A DNA stretch of 64,000 nucleotides from Prunus persica (taxonomy: Eukaryota > Streptophyta > Magnoliopsida > Rosales > Rosaceae), in NCBI RefSeq assembly GCF_000346465.2, contig NC_034011.1, forward strand, positions 27,029,941 to 27,093,940. The letters run 5' to 3'. Both the position numbers and the translations under genes were made by a program. This document shows, piece by piece, positions 52,146 through 64,000 of this stretch. The first letter of the stretch is position 1. Each line of letters begins with the position of its first letter. The notes beneath the pieces were generated by a model. That model did not search any database. It had not been told where the DNA came from and saw only the letters and a list, made by a program, of their open reading frames with translations.

Positions 52146-55100
52146 ATGCTACCGATGTCCAGCAGCGCCGTTTGGATGGGCGGAGACGAAGATGACGCGG
52201 CATCTTGGACCAGAAGCAGCAGCAACAACAATAATAACGAGGGAGAGCCGAAAAAGGAGCAACAGTCGAGCTGGGGTGCTTCTTTTTCCAACTTCAAATC
52301 GATGCTGGAAGGTGACTGGTACATGAACAATGTTCTCAACCCAACTCATCACCAAGACCTCCATTCCCTCCCTAACCACCGCCAGCCAGATATCAGAGAC
52401 ATTGCCTGCTTTTCTGAAAACACACTTATGCTGCAACAAATGGACTCCTCCGCTTCCTGTTCTCCCTCTCAGGCCTTTTCTCTCGACCCTTCACCACCAC
52501 AACACTTGTTCCCCCCCAAATCCTGTTTCTCTTCTCTCCTCAACGTCGTCTCCACCAACCCTTTTGACAATGGCTTCGATTTGGGCTGCGACAGTGGCCT
52601 TCTCAGCTCCTTCCAGGGAAACCAACCTTCCAATTCCTCTGCTTTGATGGGTTTCACGACCCTCAATTCTCAGTCTCAGATGGGTACTCCCGAACTGAGT
52701 TCGAGCGCCGAGTTCCCAACGACTCGGTTGCTGCCAGCGCCCAACAACGACACTGTGCTCGATGGCGACTTTAGCCTTACTGGCTTCCAAGGCTTCGATG
52801 GCTCAGGGGGTGCTCAGCTACTCAACAGGCCTAAGCCGCTGAGACCCCTTCACGTATTCCCTCCCGTGGGTGCTCATCCCACTCTCTTTCAGAAGCGAGC
52901 GGCGCTTCGTCAAAACTCCGGCGGTGACGGGACCGATAAATTGGGGAATTTGGAGATTTCGGGGCCCAGATACGGAGGAGTTTTGGAAAGTTTGGAGAGG
53001 AAGAGGAAGAAGAACGTGGAGGGTGCAATGGAGGAAGGGAGTATGGATGTGTCTGGTTTGAATTATGACTCGGATGAGTTTAATGAGTATAGTCAAGTGG
53101 AGGAGAATGTGAAGAATGCTGGAAGCAATTCTAACGCCAACAGCACAGTCACTGGTGTTGACGGAGACCGCAAGGGCAAGAAGAAGGGTTTACCGGCGAA
53201 AAATCTGATGGCGGAGAGGCGGCGGAGGAAGAAGCTCAATGATAGGCTCTACATGCTTAGGTCTGTTGTACCCAAGATAAGCAAGGTAGGACCTTGGTTG
53301 TCCCTTAATTTATTTTTGCCTCGTTCCTTCTAACAACTTTCTTTGTGCTTTATTTTCTGTTATCATCCTTTTAATTTTACATTTGGCTTGAGATTCATGC
53401 ACCTGGTTCACGTGAGTTCCTTGTTCTATCGTTTTTATTTGAAGTGGCCGTTTAAAAGGCTTCGAGGATAAGCTTAATTGTTCTTTAGATGGTTCAGAAA
53501 TGATTGGATGTGATATTGTGCAAATTTCTTTTTTTAGTGGAAGAACTATGAGATGTGCTCTCTTTTAGCAGATTTCTTTTTCTTTTTACCTCTCTTTGCC
53601 TGAAAACTGCAAGAAATCTTGATGGTGAACAACATATTAGAGGTTTACATAAGATAGAAGGAATGAACTATTCGTCAACACGGTCTTGAAGAAAGTTAAG
53701 ATTTTGGTAGTTGCCTTAGTGGCTCTGGATATTTTATTTCTCCTGGAACAATGACAATTCCAGAGTGCCTTAGTTGCGGCCATTGTTTGTGGGCTTCAAG
53801 TTCCTTTTTGTGATTTATGGCTTCTCTATTGTCAGTCATAATACCTGCTGATTATTCTGTCATGTATGCAGATGGATAGGGCGTCCATATTAGGGGATGC
53901 AATTGATTATTTGAAAGAGCTTCTACAAAGGATTAATGACCTCCATAACGAGCTGGAGTCTGCCCCACCTGGCTCCTTGTTGCCACCTTCATCATGCTTT
54001 CAACCATTGACGCCCACTCCACCCACCCTTCCCTGCCGTGTCAAAGAAGAGCTCTGCCCAAGCTCCTTTCCAAGCCCCAAAGGTCAACCTGCGAAGGTAA
54101 ATTTTGTTCACCTGATTTAATAGTTTGACGCATGTACATGCAGTATGATTCCAAACTCCTAAATACACTTCAATTGTCAAAGTATAATGCAATGTAGGTT
54201 TCTTATTACTTGGTGTCTGTTGAAGGAAAATGTGATCCTCCTAATATAATTTCACCACCACTAATTAAATAACGGGGTTTTATTATTTTAGGTTCGACCC
54301 ATTCGAGACGCAAGTCTCTTAATTACAATCCCTTGCTTCAAGGGAACACCCTTTGATTCCATCATAAAGAAACAGAACGTGTGTGTTTGATTTTGCAACT
54401 GCTCCCAAGTCCAACCTCAGGATGCCTACGTATCCCTTGCGGGAATCAAGCCACTTGTAGTTCAAAGAATCGCAATGAATAAATGACTCATTGCGAGGGA
54501 AATTTGATTTGAATTGTATTGAGAAGTGTTTGAGTGAATTTAGCTGAATAAACCAGGGATTCGATATGGAATTGCATTTGGGATGGTTGCATCTAGATTG
54601 AATCTCTAGATTGCCTACGTACCCTTTCAAAGGGATCAAACCAACGTAGTTCGGAATTTGGAAATTAACGGGTAAGTGTGGCCCACTAATTGAGAATTTC
54701 TGTTTGAGAGACTTGGATTTAATCTCATTAGAGTTTTCATGGGTAGATGACCCATGGCAAATTGGATGGTTTTGTACCACTTTCGTTGTTGTCAATGTCC
54801 AAGAAAAATAATGAGTAATTTTAATTATCCCATTAATTTTTCCTAAACATTGACAATTGCGTTTGGGAAAGTGTTTTGGCAAAATTTGGTTAAGATAAAC
54901 CAGATATTTAAATTTGATTACGGTTGCGTCTATTGGGATGTTAGACTGCCTACGTACCCTTGACGGGATCAAACCGACGTAGTTCCAAAAATTTAGAAAT
55001 TAATGGGTAAGTGTGGCCCACTAATTGAGAATTTGTGTCTTTGGGACAATTTCGAGGTTTCCGTAGGTAGATGACCTATGGGAAAAATTGAAAATTAATG

Positions 55101-58100
55101 GGTAAGTGTGGCCCACTAATTGAGAATTTGTGTTTGAGATATTTGAATTTAATCTCATTTGGAATTTGCATGGGTAGATGACCCATGGAGAAAATTGGAT
55201 GGTTTTATACCATTTTTCTTTTTGTCAATGTCCAAGAAAAATAATGAGCAATTTTGATGAACCCACTAATTCTCTACAATTGACATTTGCATTTGTATCC
55301 ATGCATGATTTGGAGGATTTGAGATTAATGGGCTATTGTGGTTGATAAGCCCATTAATCCATATTGATGCTCCTTTCGATAACTTTTGAGAGTGAGCTTG
55401 AAGCTCGAAACATGACCAATCATTTATTTGGATTAGAGTCACGGTCGTAGTATGGTTGAGTCGCTTGACATAGCTTCTTTGCCACAGTGATTGATTCCCA
55501 TATTTCTTGTTGGGATTTTGTGAGCATGTTTGGTAGCCATCTTGCATTTGAGCACTGGGCCAGATATACCTGAATGCCACAAGCACTTTATTGAGCCTTC
55601 TTGACTATCAATTGATTTAGTTCTCGTGAACCTTCGCTGACACTTTTGTACACTTGCTTAGCTTGGTGTTACAAGTAGTGAACTCAATCCTTCGTCCCTT
55701 GGAATACGAAGGGGCACAAGTGCGTAGACACTTTGTTTCCACCTGTTGCAGGCACCAAAAGTGATGTGAGGGACTTGAAAGACTTCATGAGTCTTGGTCC
55801 AAGTAGGACTTGCACAATGACAGTTGAGGATGAAACTTGGAGCAAATCATTGGTCCTTTTTAAATGGACTTGCAAGCAAAGCGTGAGGCACTTCTGTTTT
55901 TCCTTTAGCTTTTATGCTTTATGCGTCACTAAAATCTTGCATGTGCAGCCACTAGTATCTTCAGCAAGTTTACTTACTCAGATTATCAATGAAAACTAAT
56001 TTGCTCAACCACATTTTATTGTCCTTTCGTTGTTGTTGCCATGTATTGCTAAAGGCATCCTGGGATGGGAGCATTTGAGCAGCAAAGCCACATCATGACA
56101 ATCTTGCTTGGCATTTGGATGCTTGAAGGCATCGTAGAGAGACCCAACCATCTTGAATTGGTCTTGAGAAACGTGTTGTACTGCGCCAGCCCCACAGCAA
56201 CACCATTTTTTTTTTTATCATAAGCTTCATGCAATAGAATTTAGACTCATAATTCAAATTCCTTGTTTTGCTGTATGTAGAGTTGCAGCCCATCCCTTTT
56301 TCATAATCTTGGATTCACTTTGGACATGCAGGTCCGTGAAGTCCAAGACTTCTTTTTTTTTCCTTACTCTGCTGCAACTCAAAGAGGAAGAAGTCCTCTT
56401 CCTTTGAACTCGCAAGTGGTGGGTTCACCACCACACTTAACTCTTCATTTTGTTTTGCTTTTTCAGCATGGCTGATTTTTTTCTTTAGCTTTCACGTGGA
56501 GGGGCTCACCTTCGCAGGCTTTTTTCTGTTGATGTGTAAACAGCAGATATAATTTTTGCCTACTGCAGATATGTATGCAGCTTTCATTTAAAAAAACAAT
56601 TAACTTGTCTTGTTGTCATTGGAGGACAAAAGGCAGTCGGTACCATGACTGGGTATTTGAGTGAATGCCTTCGTTAACTTTTTCTTCCTTTTCTCTGTCT
56701 GCTATCTCTCTGCGGCACAACCCACGTTAAAGACAAACCTCAGTTCGTGCTTTCCTTGCAAAGCCACCAGATTTGGTTTTGTGATGGTTAGCCCATCATG
56801 ATAAGCCATCCTTACGGAGTGCTTGTGAGTTGGATGTTGAGCACATCCTGGAAGCGTCAGAGCGGAGCTGCATCTCGGAGCATATCAGGACTTGACCTCA
56901 TGATGATTACAATCATCTTGACTGTCAATCCATAGCTGGATGTCCTGGAGGTGTTTGATCCTTGGAGAGATTACTGACCCTTTTTATGATGATAGAAATC
57001 ATCATGGGCAGGAACTCTTGAGTTGAACAGAACCTGAAATCTTGAGCAAAGATCAGAAAATTGTGCCATGAAACTAGTATTTTTACCTTGAAATGGCTCT
57101 TCTCTGCCTTCCTTTTTCTTTTTCTCTCCTCCCACCGTTCTCTTCTCTGCCTTCCCTTTCCGTCCCCCCTTTTTTTTCTTCGTGTCATGCCTCTTATAGA
57201 GGCTATCTTATGATGAGTTTGAATTCAAGCCTATGACCACTTCTTAACTGAGATACTTATCTCTTGGTGTTTCAAAACCACCGAAATACATCTATTTTAT
57301 TTTTATATTTTTTTTCTTGATAAGGTTGCAGGGACAAAACAAATTCAATTCTAAACCAAGTCAAATTCTTGGCTAAATGCTTTTGTGAAAATTTTCCGTT
57401 CAACAGTGTCTAGACCCACAACCTCATGCAAAACTAATACATTTTCTGTGAAGGTTATGTAATGTATGATTAAGAAGTTTGCTTTAAGTTATAACTTTTG
57501 GGCCACTGTATCTTGCAGGTGGAGGTGCGGGTAAGGGAAGGAAGAACTGTTAATATCCACATGTTTTGTGCTCGTAGACCAGGGCTCTTGCTCTCTGCTA
57601 TGAGGGCCTTGGACAACCTTGGTTTGGACATCCAGCAGGCGGTGATCAGCTGCTTCAATGGGTTTGCTTTGGATGTGTTCCGTGCTGAGGTATGCTTCTT
57701 TATCTGTTAGCAAATGCATAAGAGTAATTGTCTTAACATCTAATAAAATATACATGAACATATTTATGTATGTTCTGCTGCCTTTCATGCTTGGTGCTTT
57801 ATGATTTGACATCCAGATTTGATGTATTGTAGTATCCTGAGTCTTTGCAAAAAATCTTCTACTTTAATACAGGATATGTAAAAAAGATGTGTTTGACATG
57901 TTTGTTGCTTGTGAACTTCGATTTTCTAAAAATAATACACACAAAAGCAGCGGTTTGTTTTCCCCTTGGATGTGCAAGGATAAGTAAGCACAACCTTGTA
58001 AATGGAGGAAAGATTAACTAAGATGTGGATAAGTCCTGACATTGAGATTCTGTTCCGTATTCCCCATTGCCAAATAATAGTCCCATTACTAATGTCATGC

Positions 58101-58959
58101 GGAGTACTTTAGGGTCAAGTGTCTTCACACACATTAATACATGTAAACCACTTCATTTTTTAATATTTTGATTTAGATTGTCATGACCCGTGAAGATCTA
58201 ATCCAGTCATTTCCTAGATGCAAGAAAGGCTTCCTACTTTGGACTATCCCTGTTATCATGAAACTGGATGGGGGCATTTGGATGCCTTGGAATGAAATCT
58301 TATGTAATTCTTCCATGGCAATATGAATGCACCAGTCCACTGTTACATTTTGTGTATGAAGCCATCTTTTAGGAGCTCATTAGATGATAAATGGAAAAAA
58401 AGAATTTTCTTGAGAGATTTTTATCACCGTCAAGATAAGTGATACTGCGATAGTAAGTTGTTGGGTACAGGGAACATGGTGGTGCGTGCTTTGTTTTGCA
58501 TCATTGAATTGATTTAGAATACAGAATGTTTTCAAATAATGAAAATTTGAAACAGAAAACAAGAAAATGTATGCTGAAGAAGATCTGTGCTTTTCAGTCT
58601 GTTTTGTTTGGATTAATGACTTTCACATAAGGACTTCAATCCTGAAAATATTACTCATGGTTGGCGACCAAGTTTGATTGGTATAAAATTTGTTTTTGGT
58701 AGTGTATGAGACATCTTGTGTAAATGCCATGAAATGCAATTTTGGTATGCTTACTGTTTAAATGTTTGTGGTCTTTAAACAGCTCCCCTGCTTCTCCTTT
58801 TTCTACTTAAGCAAAGTAGATGGTAGTAATAAACTTTTTTGGCTTAATGCAAATTTAATTATCTTGTATGTTAATCAGCAATGCAGGGAAAGTCAATTCT
58901 TGCCTGAGCAAATTAAAGCAGTACTTTTGGATTCAGCAGGATTTCACGAGATGATGTGA
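52146..58959 (+). CDS. ICE1: bHLH transcription factor ICE1/SCREAM
   Basis: Four exons: 52146-53285, 53872-54096, 57519-57689, 58879-58959; 538 residues. ICE1 is a nuclear bHLH activator of CBF genes in cold acclimation and a partner of SPCH, MUTE and FAMA in stomatal development. Landmarks: [17 protein letters not shown] region in the N-terminal half ([15 protein letters not shown]), KRAALR at about 250-255 (KRAAMR in Arabidopsis, the ice1/scrm-D and MAPK-docking motif), the basic region [20 protein letters not shown], and helix-loop-helix [25 protein letters not shown] at about 437-441 matches the sumoylation site, and a serine ten residues later corresponds to Ser403, an OST1/MPK target. 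A C-terminal ACT-like domain runs from about 456 to 512. Intron 2 (3.4 kb) is filled with repeats. Confidence 0.96.
54263..57250 (-). mobile_element. Retrotransposon-derived repeat block in ICE1 intron 2
   Basis: Most of the 3.4-kb intron is repeat. The short module TGCCTACGTACC...GGGATCAAACC...ACGTAGTTC occurs three times (54423-54465, 54611-54653, 54947-54985). A second module, GGTAAGTGTGGCCCACTAAT with flanks, also occurs three times (from 54663, 54998 and 55093), and longer segments around them are duplicated (54740-54870 with 55170-55290). On the minus strand the first module resembles a motif I associate with long-terminal-repeat regions of dicot retrotransposons, hence the strand; that link is unverified. 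Borders are approximate and no reverse transcriptase was seen. Confidence 0.55.
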
Positions 58960-59674
58960 CTCAAGGCTGAAGCAGTTCAAAATTGCAGCTTGGAGAGATG
59001 GAGGCACTAATATAACGGTGTGGTTTGCAGTACCTCAAGTAGCTTGGAAGTTGTAAATGCAATTGCTTCTCATTCCCATTTGTCGAGCCTAGGCCTAGAG
59101 CTAGAGATGGTGAACTGCAGATCCAAGTATGTCAGCGAATGTCCGGAGAGGTTTAATATATCATCTGTTGTTGTTGTAGTGAATATGTTGTATTGAATCA
59201 GCCAATAACTGGCATGTTATCTTCAGTAACTTCAGCTCTTGAAATTCATCTCCTTTGTGGCCCAACAAAATAAAGGAAAAGAAAAATAAAATAATTACTA
59301 TCTTCTCTTCAATAGCTGTTTCTGTTTACTCGTTTGCTTGCAGGAGTGATATAATTAGGTCACAACCATGCATGCGGAATTTCTTTTAATTGTCAGGGGT
59401 CGTATTCGTACTGTTCATGGCAAAAACCATCCCATTTTGATGGAAGGGACAGGGAGGGACCACCACCCTTGTCCTTGTGATGTATTTTTTATGTTAAAAC
59501 AAATGAAATTCAATATAACAAAACCAAGAAACTATGTTGAGTACAAACGGACAGAAAAAAAATTTAAGAAACCACTTCCACACCACTAGTTATAACGACT
59601 GACCATACAGGGGAAATCCCTTTGCAAATGTTTGTAAATTGTGAACAATCAATCACCTTTTTGCAATGAACTTG

Positions 59675-59735
59675 TAGCTTAAGTGATTGAAATTAAAAGT
59701 ATTTATCATGCACCAGAAGTCTTAGATTTGATTCC
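59675..59735 (+). repeat. tRNA-like box A/B pair (possible SINE relic)
   Basis: TAGCTTAAGTG (59675-59685) fits the box A consensus completely and GATTTGATTCC (59725-59735) is close to box B. No cloverleaf folds, so a SINE head is more likely than a tRNA. Confidence 0.4.
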
Positions 59736-60519
59736 CCTTCTCTTGCTTGCTTACCAATCAAATGGCCTATCTCGCTGGAGATGCTGTCTTCTTTTCCTCC
59801 ATGGTCCTTTTTTATGGAAACCGAATTTGGGTAAGGCTAGCCTCAAATTTCATTGCTTGGATTGGACCACCACCGCCCTAAAATTTCATTCCACAATGCC
59901 CACTCACACTAGTCACACCCCAAGTCTTGAGTAGTGAGTCCACACGCGGACCGCGCCACGGGAGACATAGAGGTCTGGTCCACGTCTGATTCAACTCTAT
60001 TTTGTTGTCTTTTAACTTTTCTCTTGCTTGCTTTTGGTTTTTTTGGGTCTGAGATTCAACTCTATTTTTAAATCGCCAACCTCACATTTTCTGTCAGCGG
60101 CGTCCTCAGCGCGCGAAACATGCGACCGTCACGCTCAGCACGAACTTATTGACGACAGAACCATTTTGTACCGTTGATCTACACCCCATGTCATCATGTC
60201 ATTCTCATCCAACCGTCCTCACTAACGCTTCATATACTGTGAACCTATGAGATTGATGAGTCTCCCCTTGTCAGTTCCACTGTAAACGACGACAAGATTT
60301 TTTTTCTTTTTCTTGTTGATAAAAATAGAAAACACGAATGAAAGAAAATGAAATGAAAAATGTAAAAAAAAAAAAAAAAGAACTCAAGAAACACGTTGGG
60401 CATTGAACAATCAACAACACGGTTTATATTAATATGGAATAATAACGGAAGGGAAAAAAGGCGCCGCCAGGGTTTCTTTGGTGGGTGTATATTTGTTTTT
60501 CCTTCCTTGTTCCTTTGAG

Positions 60520-60523
<4 letters not shown>

Positions 60524-60562
<39 letters not shown>
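60524..60562. repeat. GA microsatellite in aspartokinase 5' leader
   Basis: About 19 GA units, about 460 bases before the start codon and probably transcribed. Confidence 0.9.
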
Positions 60563-60566
<4 letters not shown>

Positions 60567-61019
60567 GCAAAAGCTCGCGCTCTAGATTCTCTGAATCTAA
60601 AAGAGACCACCACACAGCCTCTGCTGCCCTCTCTGCCTCTCCGTCGACGGAAAGGGAAGGAAAGGAAGCTCAAGTCCTGCCTGCATTCCGTTTGCATTTC
60701 TTCTCAAGGTACTCTTCAATCTGCTTCTCCCGCTTCTACTTTCAGAAAAGCAAAAAGAAGTAAAATTGTGAATTAATCTGCTTCATGGCGTTTTTGCTGT
60801 TTGTTTACATTTGAAATGATTCAATTAAGTTATGGAATTTGCAGATCGAGCTGCTGCTGGCTCAAGTTGGAGATTTGAAAAATCGGTTTTGTGTTGTGTT
60901 GGGATCTCCCATCATATCAGACTTGAGCTTCTAACTTTGGTACCATAACAAACAATCAACTCATTAAGTTAAGACACTCTGCGTTAACATCATTCATTCG
61001 TCGAAATAACTAATCTTAG

Positions 61020-64000
61020 ATGGCGACCGCGTTGCATTTTTCCGGAGTAAAAACTCCGTGCCCTGCATCTGCATCCTCAGAAAGATCTTTGCAATACAAG
61101 CAACCCTTGTGGTCTCAACGACTCCGTTTTGCAACTCGTGTAGCTTCCAACAACGGATTCTATACAAGTGCAAAAAACTTTTCTTGTACAAGTAGAGTTT
61201 TGAGAGTCAGCTGTGAGGGAGGAGGAATCACGGATGTTCTTGAAAAGAAACAGACTGACAATCAATGTCTTGGCGAAAATGAGAAACAATTGACGTGTGT
61301 TATGAAATTTGGTGGCTCCTCGGTGGCTTCTGCAGAGAGAATGAGAGAGGTTGCTGATCTTATACTCAGCTTCCCGCAAGAGAGGCCTGTCATTGTTCTA
61401 TCTGCCATGGGAAAGACAACTAACAAGCTCCTACTGGTACGCATTATATATGATTATTACTCGATACGTGCCCAACTTTTCATTTTGTACCAGTATCAAC
61501 ATGTGGTCAAATTGTTTGTGCACTGAGTAGGCAGGAGAAAAGGCTGTCAGTTGCGGTGTTACTAATGTCTCTACTATTGATGAGTTAAGCTTCATAAAAG
61601 AATTACATCTCAGGTGAGCGCAAAGAAATGCTTTATCTTTCTTATACAGATTATGGAGGAAAAAGATTCAAATTTTAGATTTCTTCTCACCGTGCATCAT
61701 CCTATTCTGTATAGGACTGTGGACGAACTTGGAGTGGACAGCTCTATCATTTCATGTGAGTTCTTTTTTCTTATCCACACTTACCGTTCATTTGTTTGTT
61801 TAGAATAAAAATATAATCTTGTTTTGCATATCAGCAAATCCAGAATTTTACACAACCTAGAGCTATGGCCGTTGTTCTGTTAGATGCCTGTGCGTACAAT
61901 GTTCATTGTAATCTTACTGATTTTTATGGCTATTCCGTTATATCCAAAAAATGTTTTACAGCACACTTGGAAGAACTAGAACAACTTCTGAAGGGAATCG
62001 CTATGATGAAAGAGCTGACTTTACGGACAAAAGACTATTTGGTTTCATTTGGGGAATGCATGTCCACAAGGCTCTTTGCTGCTTATTTGAATAAGATTGG
62101 TGTTAAAGCCCGCCAAGTATGTTCTTCCTCAATTACTTGTGTATGCTTTAATGTGATTGCCATCTTATGTTCTCCTGTAGCTAACATATGAGCTTAGTAA
62201 GCCCAACATTGAAATACGATCCTTTTTATCTGCATTGGCACATGATGGGTATGGAAAAAGGACTAACAATGTTGGCATGTTCTTTATGTTAAGTCATCAT
62301 AAGCTTGTAATAATAGACCGCCAAAAGTCTCATCGTAGCTAGTTGATGAGGCAAATTTAATGTAATGGTGGCAAGTGCTTGCAACTTTCCAACTGTAACA
62401 TCTGGGGAACTCTTAATTGTTTGTACCATTCTTACTGATAACAAAATTATATAATTGTTTGTTTCTTTTTTGGCAGTATGATGCCTTTGAAATCGGATTT
62501 ATAACCACAGATGACTTCACAAATGCGGACATTTTGGAGGCAACTTATCCAGCTGTCGCAAAGAGGTTACACGGTGATTGGATATGCAATCCTGCTATTC
62601 CAATTGTTACTGGCTTCCTTGGAAAGGTGTCTCTTCTGGCTAAGTTCTACATGTATTTCCCACCTGGAAGGATTCAATTATTAATACCATTGACACTCTT
62701 TATCTGGTTGCAGGGATGGAGATCATGTGCTGTGACTACACTGGGTAGGGGTGGCAGTGATTTGACAGCCACAACCATTGGTAAAGCACTGGGGTTACGA
62801 GAAATTCAGGTGTGTTGAATTTTTTTTTATGCTTAATTTCCTAGTTCTTTTTAAAGTAACAAAATTTAATATATATTTTTCAATTCCTTACAGGTGTGGA
62901 AGGACGTCGATGGTGTTTTGACATGTGATCCTAACATATATCCACGTGCAGAACCTGTACCATATTTGACATTTGAAGAGGCTGCTGAACTTGCATATTT
63001 TGGAGCTCAGGTATCAATATTGATGTTAGATATTGATAATGTCGTCAACATGTCTCTTATTAACAAGTGAGTGATATTGGATGCAATGCTTTCCCATTTT
63101 TGTGCATTTTATTAAAAATTTCCATCATTCACAACATAATTTCATGCAATATGGATATTTGTCAATATCTCCATATCATCAGTTTATAGCTTCCTACTCG
63201 TAAGGTAATGTCATAACCCCCAATATTTCACTTTGATGATGGGCCAAAGTCAAACTGCTGAGGGGTCCTCGTTAGTCAACAGTTATCCAAGCAATGAACT
63301 GGACACGTACAAATTATTTGATCAAGTTTCTCTGAAAAAAAATTATTCAATCCAGTTTCTTCTGACTTTAAATATTCAGTTTTTCTGTTCTGGTAATTTT
63401 GAATTGCTTTGGAGTAGTGAAATAGCTCTTAAACCACCTGTAGTTTTGTTAGAATTGCATTCTTTACAAAAGAAAGAAAACAGGATTTAATAAATTTTAT
63501 TTTCTTCTTGCAGGTCTTGCATCCGCAGTCCATGAGACCAGCTAGAGAGGGTGATATTCCTGTGAGGGTTAAAAATTCATACAATCCCAATGCTCCAGGT
63601 ACTGTCATCACCCATGCAAGAGATATGAGCAAGGTTCGTAACAGTACTCTGCTGGAAAACTGAATACCATTGTCATAAAATGCTCCAGACTGCAATGAGT
63701 TTTCTTTGTCTCAATTGCAGGCTGTATTAACTAGCATTGTTTTGAAACGGAACGTGACTATGTTGGATATTGTTAGTACTCGCATGCTTGGTCAATATGG
63801 TTTTCTTGCTAAGGTGGGAAAATAAAATACCTTTTTTCTGTTGGTTATCCTCTTGGTAACTTAGTAGCTAATTTCTATATTATTTTCCATGTAGGTATTT
63901 TCAACTTTCGAAGATTTGGGCATATCAGTTGATGTTGTTGCTACAAGTGAAGTTAGTATTTCCTTGACATTGGACCCCTCAAAGCTTTGGAGCAGAGAGC
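61020..64000 (+). CDS. AK: Aspartokinase, monofunctional plastid type (3' end outside window)
   Basis: Ten exons are visible: 61020-61436, 61531-61613, 61715-61755, 61962-62116, 62477-62626, 62714-62809, 62894-63010, 63514-63633, 63721-63813 and 63895 to beyond the window. Aspartokinase phosphorylates aspartate, the first step to lysine, threonine and methionine, in the plastid. The first ~90 residues are Ser/Arg-rich, fitting a transit peptide. The kinase domain starts with [15 protein letters not shown] (about 95) and includes [24 protein letters not shown] and [13 protein letters not shown]. The first ACT regulatory domain begins at [16 protein letters not shown] and continues past the window end. 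No homoserine dehydrogenase part is visible, but the 3' end is missing, so monofunctional (AK1-3-like, lysine-sensitive) is inferred from sequence resemblance. Confidence 0.94.

Larger units (their letters stand above)
58960..61019. promoter_or_regulatory. ICE1 3' region and aspartokinase promoter / 5' leader
   Basis: No protein gene was recognised up to the aspartokinase start. It contains a tRNA-like box pair (59675-59735), an A-rich tract near 60362-60380 and a GA repeat (60524-60562). CAAG then GTACTC at 60709 and TTTGCAG ending at 60844 form a plausible 5'UTR intron of 136 bases for the aspartokinase gene. Confidence 0.5.

Noticed and set aside
57489..57812. Minus-strand frame over ICE1 exon 3
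   Set aside because: Shadow of the conserved ACT-like domain exon on the plus strand.

Overview
The window is plant nuclear DNA. Genes are split by short AT-rich GT-AG introns, intergenic DNA is AT-rich with many microsatellites and small inverted-repeat transposons, and proteins match Arabidopsis-type families closely over full length. It is a core eudicot; overall feel suggests a Rosaceae-like rosid, but that assignment is inference. One 100-base run of N (21964-22063) marks an assembly gap. I found no bacterial-type operon, CRISPR array or viral genome.

Layout. A proline/tyrosine-rich CYSTM protein gene (+, 1.4-2.8 kb) faces an AFB2-type auxin receptor gene (-, 3.6-6.1 kb) that carries a miR393 target site. 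A 757-bp Tourist-like transposon lies upstream of the receptor gene (7.9-8.6 kb), followed by about 6 kb without a recognised gene. A small acidic CHZ-type histone chaperone candidate (-, 14.9-15.5 kb) is divergent from the serine palmitoyltransferase subunit LCB2 (+, 17.7-21.0 kb, 12 exons). Then come the gap, the embryo B3 regulator FUS3 (+, 23.4-26.1 kb), a tRNA-Lys(CUU) at 26.56 kb, and V-ATPase subunit C (VHA-C/DET3, +, 26.9-31.3 kb) with a 1.15-kb MITE in intron 8. Next are the mitochondrial phosphate carrier (-, 32.5-35.3 kb), a DYW-class PPR editing factor like At3g26782 (-, 37.1-39.2 kb), a small secreted, probably GPI-anchored peptide (-, 39.9-40.2 kb), a phosphoglycerate-mutase-fold protein (-, 41.6-44.4 kb), a mitochondrial-type short-chain dehydrogenase (+, 47.4-49.7 kb), the ICE1/SCREAM bHLH gene (+, 52.1-59.0 kb) with a repeat-filled intron 2, and the 5' two thirds of a monofunctional aspartokinase gene (+, 61.0 kb to the window end).

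The genes do not form one pathway. Several do keep what I recall as the Arabidopsis chromosome 3 order around At3g26744-At3g26810 (ICE1, SDR, PGM-like, PPR, FUS3, AFB2), so the window is best read as a conserved microsyntenic block. It brings together regulators of auxin response (AFB2), embryo maturation (FUS3) and stomata/cold response (ICE1), interleaved with housekeeping genes (LCB2, VHA-C, phosphate carrier, aspartokinase). All exon junctions were placed by reading splice sites by eye with frame checks; each spliced CDS closes in frame, at a length near what I recall for its Arabidopsis counterpart where I know it.
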